From: Gemmataceae bacterium
Lineage (GTDB): Bacteria > Planctomycetota > Planctomycetia > Gemmatales > Gemmataceae
Assembly: GCA_901538445.1 (NCBI GenBank)
Contig: LR594584.1
Location: forward strand, 3,381,586 to 3,445,585
Direction: 5' to 3'
DNA: 64,000 bases
Shown: one piece after another, positions 27,385 to 34,301 of the stretch
Layout of the letters: every line of letters starts with the position of its first letter
How positions within the stretch are numbered: the stretch's first letter is position 1
Program-made: the position numbers and the translations under genes
The notes under the pieces: generated by a model
The model's database searches: none
The model's input: the letters and a program-made list of their open reading frames with translations, nothing else
Told to the model about the DNA's origin: nothing

Positions 27385-28110
27385 TTATACATCGTCGTCG
27401 CGGACCGAGCGCAGAATAATCCGCTGAAACGGCCGGTCGGGAACGTGCCAGCCGTTCGTCGTCCACCCGTCCAGGCGGACCCGGTGCGGCAGCTCCAGCT
27501 CGGCGACCTTCGCGAGGCACGCCCGCTCGGCCGCCTCCAGCGCCCGGGGGGCCGCGAACCGGTTCCCCCGCCGCAGCGCGACGACGCCGTCGTCCACGAT
27601 GGCGATGACGCACGGCTCGTCGAGGTCCAGCAGCCGCAGCGCCACGGCCTCGGTGGTCGCGGTCGCGAACACCGCCTTGAGCGCCGGCACGTCGTACTTG
27701 CAGTCCCGCAGTGCCGCCCGGAGCAGCCGGGTCGGGATCAGGACCCGCGGGACGACGAGCGACGCCACGTGGGTCCGCAGCGACCGGTCCTCGGCCCCGA
27801 GCGGCACCCCGAGTTTCTTCAGGATCTCCGGGAGCAGCGACCGGGCGATCCCGGCGGCCGCGGCCTTGTTCTTCTGCTCGTCGGTCATGTCGTCGGTGAT
27901 CTGGATGCCCTGGGACTGCTGCCGCGGCCGGGGCCGCCGGCGGCCGTGCTCGTCCTCCTCGGCCGGCTCCACCACCTCGACGGGAATGCCCAGGTGCTCC
28001 TCGGCGACGTGCAGCGCATCGACCGGCGGCGCGGCCACGCCGGCCCGCTCCAGCAGGCCGTTGACCAGCCGCTCGACCGCCTCAACGAGTTCTTCTTGCG
28101 AGAAGTCCAT
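27385..28110 (-). CDS. ImmA/IrrE-like domain protein lacking HExxH, hypothetical
   Basis: A 241-residue soluble protein of uncertain family. The order of elements recalls ImmA/IrrE (peptidase M78): an N-terminal helix VDALHVAEEHLGIPVEVVE, a helix AAAAGIARSLLPEILKKLG where M78 proteins carry HEIGH, then VPRVLIPTRLLRAALRDCKYDVPALKAVFATATTEAVALRLLDL, which fits the helical FxxALLxP to RL segment downstream of the zinc site. The catalytic HExxH is absent (IARSLLPE), so it is not a metalloprotease as drawn. A charged insert (EEDEHGRRRPRPRQQ) lies at about 50-65. The match is by shape only. Start ATG 28108-28110. It reads away from the MerR gene. Confidence 0.55.
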   Translation of the reverse strand: MDFSQEELVEAVERLVNGLLERAGVAAPPVDALHVAEEHLGIPVEVVEPAEEDEHGRRRPRPRQQSQGIQITDDMTDEQKNKAAAAGIARSLLPEILKKLGVPLGAEDRSLRTHVASLVVPRVLIPTRLLRAALRDCKYDVPALKAVFATATTEAVALRLLDLDEPCVIAIVDDGVVALRRGNRFAAPRALEAAERACLAKVAELELPHRVRLDGWTTNGWHVPDRPFQRIILRSVRDDDV

Positions 28111-28169
28111 ACCCGGAATGTAAAGCGAAACGGCCCGCGGGTAAAAGTCAGAAATGCGCGCGCCGGCCC

Positions 28170-28200
28170 TTGAACCTCACGCTGCGTCAGGCCGTAGCAT
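28170..28200 (+). promoter_or_regulatory. MerR-type promoter with 19-base spacer
   Basis: TTGAAC (28170-28175) and TAGCAT (28195-28200) are separated by 19 bases, the elongated spacing typical of MerR-controlled promoters. A near-perfect dyad (CCTCACG/CGTCAGG, six of seven, 28175-28191) sits in the spacer. The ATG of the MerR gene is 29 bases after the -10. Confidence 0.5.
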
Positions 28201-28228
28201 TCGTCCGCAGAGCACCACGGAGCAGGCG

Positions 28229-29002
28229 ATGAACCCCGAACCGACGTGGAAGGTGGGCGAACTCGCGGCCCGCACCGGGCTGACCGTCCGCACCCTGCAC
28301 CACTACGACGCGATCGGCCTGCTCTCGCCGACCGGCCGCACGGGGCCGGCCCACGGGTCCGGGCACCGGCTGTACACGGCCGCCGACCTCGCACGGCTCC
28401 ACCAGATACTGTGCCTGAAGCAACTCGGCTTCGGGCTGGAGCAGGTCAAGGAGTTCCTGACGCGGCCCGACTACAACCCGCGTGAGGTCGTGCGGCTCCA
28501 CCTGGAGAGCGTGCGGAAGCGGGCGGCGGAACTCGCCGAACTCGGCGACCGGCTCCGGGGACTATCGGAGGTGCTCGACCGGGAGGGCGAAGCGTCCCCC
28601 GAGACGTTTCTTCAAACCATCGAGGCCATGACCATGATCGAGAAGTACTACACGCCCGAGCAACTGAAGCAGTTGGAAGAGCGGCGAGCGGCCGGCGGCG
28701 AGGAGATGGAGGAGACGATCCGCCGCGCCCCGCAGATGTGGGCGGCCCTGCAGTCCGAGGTGCGGGCGGCGATGGACGCGGGCGTCGAGCCAAGCGACCC
28801 GAACGCGCAAGAACTGGCGAAGCGGTGGTTCGCACTCGTCGCCGCGTTCACCGGCGGCGACCCGGGCATCTTCAAGTCGCTCCAGACCATGTACCAGAAC
28901 GAGGACCGCGTCTCGGGAATCGATGTGGCGGCGATGCGGCCCATGATGGACTACGTCCAGAGGGCCGCCGACGCGGCCGGCATCAAGCACCCCGGGCAGT
29001 AG
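28229..29002 (+). CDS. TipA-type MerR regulator
   Basis: A 257-residue transcription activator. The winged HTH at about 5-75 reads WKVGELAARTGLTVRTLHHYDAIGLLSP with the recognition signature, then YTAADLARLHQILCLKQLGFGLEQVKEFL. A dimerisation coiled coil (90-125) leads to a TipAS-like ligand domain (about 130-257; the EQLKQLEERRAAGGEEM and MDYVQRAADAAGIKH segments), the antibiotic-recognition domain of TipA. It probably autoregulates through the 19-base-spacer promoter just upstream. The ATG at 28229 follows ACGGAGCAGGCG and is the first that gives a normal HTH. No drug exporter is adjacent, so the target is unknown. Confidence 0.88.
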   Translation: MNPEPTWKVGELAARTGLTVRTLHHYDAIGLLSPTGRTGPAHGSGHRLYTAADLARLHQILCLKQLGFGLEQVKEFLTRPDYNPREVVRLHLESVRKRAAELAELGDRLRGLSEVLDREGEASPETFLQTIEAMTMIEKYYTPEQLKQLEERRAAGGEEMEETIRRAPQMWAALQSEVRAAMDAGVEPSDPNAQELAKRWFALVAAFTGGDPGIFKSLQTMYQNEDRVSGIDVAAMRPMMDYVQRAADAAGIKHPGQ

Positions 29003-29047
29003 CCCGCGGTGGGGCGGATACAAAGGCCCGCCCCACCCAGATCGACA

Positions 29048-29542
29048 TCACACCGACTCCCGGAACGTGCCGAACAGCAGCCCGAAGCACAGAATCGCGA
29101 GGATCAGCCCCAACAGGAGGAGGTACAGCTTCACGAAGAACGCGAGGAGGTCGAACCACGCCCCGAGGTTCCGCAGGGCCGTCATCAGGTGCGAGATGTC
29201 GCGGCCGGTGGTGGTGGTGACGCGGGCGAACGCGGAGGCGGCCCGCATCAGCCAGTTCGCCAGCATGAAGCACACGACCGAGGACAGCGCGTGGCCGAGC
29301 ACGCCGACAATGTGCGCCCCGTCGCGGCCGACCCGCAGCGCCAGCCCGACGGCGACCAGCGCCTGGAGCAGCGCCACGACCAGCAGCGGCAACCGCACCC
29401 ACACGATGGCCATCGCGAGGTCGTTGATGACCTGGTTCTGCGCGTCGTTGAACTCGTACTGCGGGCCGTCGGACGGGGGCGCGACCGGCGGCGCAGCGGC
29501 GTCAGTGGTCGGCGGCGTGGCGGGAACGGTCGGGTCGGTCAT
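29048..29542 (-). CDS. Small membrane protein, hypothetical
   Basis: A 164-residue protein with a Pro/Thr/Ala-rich N-terminal tail (about 1-40), then membrane segments around MAIVWVRLPLLVVALLQALVAVGLAL, VLGHALSSVVCFMLANWLM and FVKLYLLLLGLILAILCFGLLFG. Between the second and third helix is a charged loop with ARVTTTTGRDISHLMTALRNL. No known domain. The ATG at 29540-29542 is preferred over one 19 codons upstream because of its position at the low-complexity tail. It is separated from the next gene by a pair of covarying hairpins. Confidence 0.6.
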   Translation of the reverse strand: MTDPTVPATPPTTDAAAPPVAPPSDGPQYEFNDAQNQVINDLAMAIVWVRLPLLVVALLQALVAVGLALRVGRDGAHIVGVLGHALSSVVCFMLANWLMRAASAFARVTTTTGRDISHLMTALRNLGAWFDLLAFFVKLYLLLLGLILAILCFGLLFGTFRESV

Positions 29543-29597
29543 GGTGGTGCGCCTCGCGGGGGTGTCTCCGAGGTGACATGATAGCGGCATCGCACTC

Positions 29598-29700
29598 AAA
29601 GTAGGTCACTCGCTCCGCGAGTGACACCGGCCTTCCTGGGAAGGCTACCGGTAACCTTCGTCGCGCCGGGGTGCGACTCGCGGAGCGAGTCGCCTACTTT
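29598..29700. repeat. Covarying paired hairpins in intergenic spacer
   Basis: Two hairpins with nine-base stems and three-base loops lie at 29605-29625 and 29673-29693. Each arm pairs with the other as an imperfect 33-35 base inverted repeat (29598-29630 with 29666-29700). The stems differ at two paired positions, and both differences keep base pairing. A small hairpin (29631-29644) sits between them. Confidence 0.8.
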
Positions 29701-29703
29701 CCG

Positions 29704-30900
29704 TTACTTCTTGAGCGCCCCAACGGCGAGTTCCTGGAGCGCCTGGCGCATCGGCGAGGCGTCGCCGTTGGCGAGGCCGGTCCTCTGGATGAGCAGCACG
29801 CAGAACACGTCCTGAACCGGGTCGATCCACCCTTGCGTGCCGAACGCGCCGCCGTGCCCGAACGTCCCCGGCGAGAGCACCGACGTCACGCCCTTCGGCT
29901 CGCGGACGACCGCGAAGCCGTAGCCGAAGCCCATCCCCTCGACGAACCCGGTCTTGATGTCGCCGGTCTGCACCTTCGTCATCTCTTCGACCGCCTTCTC
30001 CGAGACGATCCGCTTCCCGTTCAGTTCGCCCTTGTTGAGCATCATCCGGTAGAACTTCGCGAGGTCCGCCCCGCTCGACACGAGGCCACCGGCCGGGACC
30101 GGGTGCTTCGGGTTCGGCGGCAGGTCGAGCAGCGTGTTGGCGGCCGCGACGAGCTTCCCGGACTTGTCCTTGCCGTAGGTGACGGCGAGCCGCGCGAACT
30201 GCTCCTTCGTGGGGTAGTAGGTCGTATCGGTCATCGCGAGCGGGTCGAAGATCCGCTTCTGCATGAACGCCTCGTAGCTCTGCCCGGAGACCACCTCGAT
30301 GACGCGGCCGAGCGCGTCGATCCCCGGGTTCGAGTAGCTCCACTTGGTCCCGGGCTCGAACTGGAGCGGCTGGAGCGCGGTCGCGAGCGTCGTCTCGGCC
30401 AGCGTGCGGTTCCGCTTCGTGTACACGTCGCTGACGCCCGCGGGGTAGTTGGCGAGCCCCGCCGTGTGCGTGAGCAGGTCGCGGAGCTTGACCGGGCGAA
30501 TCGGCTTTTTGAGCGTGACGCCGTCGGCCGTCTTCTCGCCCGCGAGCATCTGCCCGGTGAACTCGGGGAGGTGCTTCGCGACGTCGTCGTCGGGCGAGAG
30601 CTTCCCCTCGTCGGCAAGGATCATGATGCCGATCGCGGTGACCGGCTTCGTCATCGAGGCGATGCGGAACAGCGTGTCCTTCTGCATGTGGGCACGGGCC
30701 GCGAGGTCGCGGAACCCGACGGCCGACTCGTGGACGACACCGTCCCGGCGGCCGACGACGCACACCGCCCCGGCGAGGTCGTCGGACTCGACGAACTTCT
30801 GCATCCGGGCGGGGATCGCGTCGAGGTTCTCCGCCGGCGGCGCGGCGGCGAGGGACGCGGCGAACGCGCCGGCGAGGAGCGCGAGAAACAGTGGTCGCAT
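29704..30900 (-). CDS. Exported beta-lactamase-fold serine hydrolase (class C / esterase type)
   Basis: A 398-residue penicillin-binding-fold enzyme. Signal peptide MRPLFLALLAGAFAASLAAA is followed by the SxxK motif S82-M-T-K85, the Y-S-N motif at 189-191 (KWSYSNPG), and a late FGHGGAFGT in place of KTG. This pattern matches family VIII esterases and D-aminopeptidase-like proteins more than true beta-lactamases. It acts outside the cytoplasm on a peptide or ester substrate. The start at 30898-30900 follows CCGGAG. It is followed on the same strand by the small membrane protein after the hairpin pair, and is divergent from the second pseudopilin. Confidence 0.85.
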   Translation of the reverse strand: MRPLFLALLAGAFAASLAAAPPAENLDAIPARMQKFVESDDLAGAVCVVGRRDGVVHESAVGFRDLAARAHMQKDTLFRIASMTKPVTAIGIMILADEGKLSPDDDVAKHLPEFTGQMLAGEKTADGVTLKKPIRPVKLRDLLTHTAGLANYPAGVSDVYTKRNRTLAETTLATALQPLQFEPGTKWSYSNPGIDALGRVIEVVSGQSYEAFMQKRIFDPLAMTDTTYYPTKEQFARLAVTYGKDKSGKLVAAANTLLDLPPNPKHPVPAGGLVSSGADLAKFYRMMLNKGELNGKRIVSEKAVEEMTKVQTGDIKTGFVEGMGFGYGFAVVREPKGVTSVLSPGTFGHGGAFGTQGWIDPVQDVFCVLLIQRTGLANGDASPMRQALQELAVGALKK

Positions 30901-31154
30901 GGGGCGGCTCCGGGGAGTGTCGGTCGCCGCTGAGGCTACCGGAGTCCGAGACGCGGGTCAACGGCCGCGGCTTCGCGGTTCACGGCTTTGGGGGGCGGTG
31001 CCGGGCCGATTTCCTGGTCCTTCCCGGGCGCCGCAGAATCGCGCGTGGGATGCCCGGGGAGCGACTATTACATCAAGATACCCAGACATGATTTGCGGCC
31101 TCGGTTGGTCCTCCCCACCGGCCGCGGTTCCTTTCTCCCCCAGGAGCCACTGCG

Positions 31155-32300
31155 ATGCGCCACACGCGGCGTACAGGGTTCACCCTCATCGAACTGCTCG
31201 TCGTCATCGCAATTATCGCGATCCTGATCGGCCTCCTCCTTCCCGCGGTCCAAAAGGTCCGCGAGGCCGCGGGCCGCGCGAAGTGCGCCAACCACCTGAA
31301 GCAGATCGGGCTGGCGATGCACAACCACCACGATGTGAAGGGGTACTTCCCCACCGGCGGCGGGTCGGGCGTCGCCTACGTCACCCGAACCGACGGCCAC
31401 CAGGTCCAGAGTGCGTCCGATGTGGCCGCCGAGGCGACCGGCCCGGCGTTCCTCCCGGACCCGAACGGGACCGCGTTCCCCGGTTCGGCCGGGGACTTTG
31501 TGCCGGGCTGGCAGCAGTCCGGCCCGCTCTACCAGATCCTCCCGTACATCGACCAGGGGAACCTGGCCAGCACCGCGAGTTGGACGACCGGCTCGGGCGT
31601 GATCCCGATCTACTTCTGCGCGTCGCGGCGGTCGCCCATCGCCCGCGGGAGCATGGGGCTCACCGACTACGCCTGGCCGTCGGGCACGACCACCCCGCCC
31701 TCGGCCCTCACGAACGACCAGCGGCTCGCGTGGTACCGCGGGTTCCCGGGGTCGATCACCGGGTCGCAGTTGCGGCCCGGGATCATCACCCAGGGGGGCG
31801 TCGAACTGAGCACGTCCGCGTTCACCGGGGGCACTTACCCGGCCGAGATCGCCGCGAGCCCCGGCCAGCGGTTCGTGCGGTTCCCGGTGACGAGGACGCA
31901 GAACGTCGGCGACGGGCTCACGAACACCGTCCTGTACACCGAGAAGTACCTCCCGGCCCCGCTGTGGACCCCGCCCGCCTCGCCGGACCCGTGGTGGGAC
32001 TCCAGCTTCCGGTTCGGCGCGCACCTGTCGTCGTGCCGGTCGTTCGCCGAGTCGTACCGGTACAGCCCGTCGGTCCCGGGGGTGACCGTCCTCCAGAACG
32101 ACAACGCGAAGCCCGACCGGAACGGCGACGGAAGCCTCAACGCGAGCGACGTGTACGGGTTCGGGTCCGCGCACCCGGCCGGGTTGAACTCGGTCATGGG
32201 CGACGGGTCGGTCCGGTCGTTCCGGTACGAGACCCCGCACAGCCTGTGGCAGCTGCTGTGCCAGCGGGACGACGGGGCCGTCCTCCCCAACCTCGACTGA
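31155..32300 (+). CDS. DUF1559 type IV pilin-like protein (copy 2)
   Basis: A 381-residue pseudopilin with prepilin motif [20 protein letters not shown], then [19 protein letters not shown]. The H-X9-DG motif is present near the end ([13 protein letters not shown]). Compared with the copy at 22.7 kb it has a longer central region with a [16 protein letters not shown] insert resembling an EF-hand-like calcium loop (D-x-N-x-D-G). Start ATG follows CAGGAG. It is followed after 25 bases by a lipoprotein gene, very likely cotranscribed. No pilus assembly genes are nearby. Confidence 0.92.
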   Translation: MRHTRRTGFTLIELLVVIAIIAILIGLLLPAVQKVREAAGRAKCANHLKQIGLAMHNHHDVKGYFPTGGGSGVAYVTRTDGHQVQSASDVAAEATGPAFLPDPNGTAFPGSAGDFVPGWQQSGPLYQILPYIDQGNLASTASWTTGSGVIPIYFCASRRSPIARGSMGLTDYAWPSGTTTPPSALTNDQRLAWYRGFPGSITGSQLRPGIITQGGVELSTSAFTGGTYPAEIAASPGQRFVRFPVTRTQNVGDGLTNTVLYTEKYLPAPLWTPPASPDPWWDSSFRFGAHLSSCRSFAESYRYSPSVPGVTVLQNDNAKPDRNGDGSLNASDVYGFGSAHPAGLNSVMGDGSVRSFRYETPHSLWQLLCQRDDGAVLPNLD

Positions 32301-32325
32301 CCCTCCCCTACACAGGAGCCCCACC

Positions 32326-32766
32326 ATGAGGCGCGTCCTCTGCCCGTGGCTCGCGGCCGTCGCCTGCGCGTGCGGGCTGACGGTCGGGTGCGAGTCGCCG
32401 CCGAGCGGCCCCGACGTCGACTCCCTCAAGGCGGTCGTCGAACTGTACGCGCAATACGCCGCGTCGCACCAGGGCAAGCCGCCCGCGGGCGAGGCGGACC
32501 TGCGTAAGTTCCTCGTCGGCCTCGAAAGTCAGGCCCGTGCCGCCGGCGAGCAATCAGCCGCTCGCGGGACGCGCTACGACGCCTACTTCGTCTCGACGCG
32601 GGACGGCAAGCCGTTCGTGATCCGGTACGGTACGGTCGTGTCCTACGACCCAAAGTCGACCGAAATCCTGGCCGCCGAAGCCGTCGGTGTCGGGGGCAAG
32701 CGCTTCGTCGCCTACGCGAACGGCACCGTCGTCGAGCGTGCGGTGGGCGACGACCCGATCCCCTGA
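32326..32766 (+). CDS. Putative lipoprotein
   Basis: A 146-residue protein. The N-terminus MRRVLCPWLAAVACACGLTVGC is a lipobox-type signal with Cys22 as the acylation site (LTVGC). The mature part is helical then beta-rich (VDSLKAVVELYAQYAASHQGKPPAGEADLRKFL, then YDAYFVSTRDGKPFVIRYG), reminiscent of the small lipoproteins that follow DUF1559 genes in planctomycetes. No enzyme motif. Start ATG 32326 follows ACAGGAG. Its place next to the pseudopilin suggests a joint envelope role. Confidence 0.75.
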   Translation: MRRVLCPWLAAVACACGLTVGCESPPSGPDVDSLKAVVELYAQYAASHQGKPPAGEADLRKFLVGLESQARAAGEQSAARGTRYDAYFVSTRDGKPFVIRYGTVVSYDPKSTEILAAEAVGVGGKRFVAYANGTVVERAVGDDPIP

Positions 32767-32908
32767 TCCGTTCACGCCACCCCAACCCTCGCCCGCCCTC
32801 CCGGCGGGCCCGGGCGGCTCGAGTCGCGTTCGCTCCACTTGTTACTTTCACCTCGCCTCCGCCCGCTCCACAATGGAGACTCCCACCGTCTCCTGACTGG
32901 AGGCTCCC

Positions 32909-33928
32909 ATGCGTGCCGCACTCCTCCTCGCACTCGCCGCCGCGCCGGCGTTCGCGGCCGACGTCCCGAAGCCCGGTCCCACGAGGGCCGACGAACCGCT
33001 CGCGAGGGCGTACTCCGCGGCGAAAGCGGCCGAGTACCTCGACGGCGTCGGCGTGAACTGGACCCGCGACCACAAGTGCGTCACCTGCCATACGAACATG
33101 CCGTACCTCACGGCCCGCCCGCTGCTCCCCGGCGAGAACGAGTGGCAGGAGGTCCGCACGTTCCTCGAAAAGGACGTGACGTCGTGGTCGAACGGCGGCA
33201 AGCCCCGCGGCGACACCTACGTCGTGGCGACGGCCTTCGCCCTGGCGTTCAACGACGCGCAGCAGACCGGGAAGCTCCACCCGACCACTCGCGCCGCCCT
33301 CGACACGATGTTGGACGTACAGCGGAAGACCGGGGACTGGGCGTGGCTCAAGTGCGACTGGCCGCCGCTCGAGCACGACGACTACTACGGTGCGGCGCTG
33401 GCGGCGCTCGCGGTCGGGTACGCGCCGGAAGGGTACGCAAAGACCGAGAAGGCCCGCGCCGGCGTCGAGCGGCTCAAGGGGTACTTCCGGAAGACCCCCG
33501 CCCCGGACCTGCACCACGCCGCCGTACTCCTCTGGGCGTCCACCAAACTCGACGGGCTGATGACCGCCGACGAGCAGAAGGCCGCGGTCGCGGCGCTCCG
33601 CGGGATTCAGCACAAGGGCGGCGGCTGGGCCCTGGCGGCGCTCGGTAAGTACGCGCGGCACGACGAGACGCCCAACGACCCCGCGGCCGCCGGCGACGGC
33701 TACGGGACCGGGTTCGTGACGTTCGTGCTGCTCCGGGCCGGGGTGCCGGCGGCCGACCCCGCGGTCGCGAAGGGGCTCGCCTGGATCAAGGCGAACCAGC
33801 GCGCGAGCGGCCGGTGGTTCACGCGGTCGCTGAGCAACGACAAGGCGCACTACATCGCGAACGCGGGCACGGCGTTCTGCGTGCTGGCGCTGGCCGAGGC
33901 CGAGGGCGGGGAGAAGCCGACGCGCTGA
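32909..33928 (+). CDS. Exported prenyltransferase-fold protein with CxxCH haem motif
   Basis: A 339-residue protein with signal peptide MRAALLLALAAAPAFAADV. Near the mature start is a CVTCH motif at 57-61 (DHKCVTCHTNMPYL), a c-type haem attachment sequence. The rest is a squalene-hopene cyclase/prenyltransferase-like alpha/alpha barrel, recognised by repeats such as LDTMLDVQRKTGDWAW, IQHKGGGWALAALGKYA, GLAWIKANQRASGRWFTRSLS. Acid catalytic DxDD of the cyclases is missing, so it is not a terpene cyclase. Planctomycetes have many such proteins of unknown role. Start 32909 gives the signal peptide. Confidence 0.75.
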   Translation: MRAALLLALAAAPAFAADVPKPGPTRADEPLARAYSAAKAAEYLDGVGVNWTRDHKCVTCHTNMPYLTARPLLPGENEWQEVRTFLEKDVTSWSNGGKPRGDTYVVATAFALAFNDAQQTGKLHPTTRAALDTMLDVQRKTGDWAWLKCDWPPLEHDDYYGAALAALAVGYAPEGYAKTEKARAGVERLKGYFRKTPAPDLHHAAVLLWASTKLDGLMTADEQKAAVAALRGIQHKGGGWALAALGKYARHDETPNDPAAAGDGYGTGFVTFVLLRAGVPAADPAVAKGLAWIKANQRASGRWFTRSLSNDKAHYIANAGTAFCVLALAEAEGGEKPTR

Positions 33929-34301
33929 ACCGGCCTGCCGCACCCGCGGACGCGGGAGGAAGAATCCGAACGGGGACGGAACTCAAAATCTCAAAATGCT
34001 CTCATACCTGGTGGCGACGGTGCCGGCCGCGGGGTACGCTGGCCGGTGGGACGTGGACCGCGGCGGGCGTCACAGCCCGTCCGATCGTCCCGTTCGTCAC
34101 ACACAGAATCTGTCCGTGGTTCGAGTTGGCCGGTTGCATCTCCGCGGGCCGGAGGGTAGCCTGAAGCGTTAACTTTGATCGGGGCCGGCAGTTGATTTCC
34201 TTTCCACGCGGCACTCGCCGGGGTGAGAGGCTGCCCGTTATCGCCCCCGAAGCGAATTGATCCCATCTTCACATCGCCGTGAATCTTGAGCGGGGTTTGC
34301 T
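33929..34301. other. 373-base spacer without a recognised gene
   Basis: The spacer before the 997-residue protein shows no open frame with family features on either strand and no strong hairpin. It is somewhat poorer in G+C near 34170-34200 (GTTAACTTTGATC). A weak ribosome site (TTGAGCGGGG) precedes the ATG at 34302. Promoter elements are probably inside, but I cannot place them. Confidence 0.5.

Noticed and set aside
29704-30900. True class C beta-lactamase
   Set aside because: SxxK and YSN are present, but the third motif is HGG instead of KTG, as in family VIII esterases.
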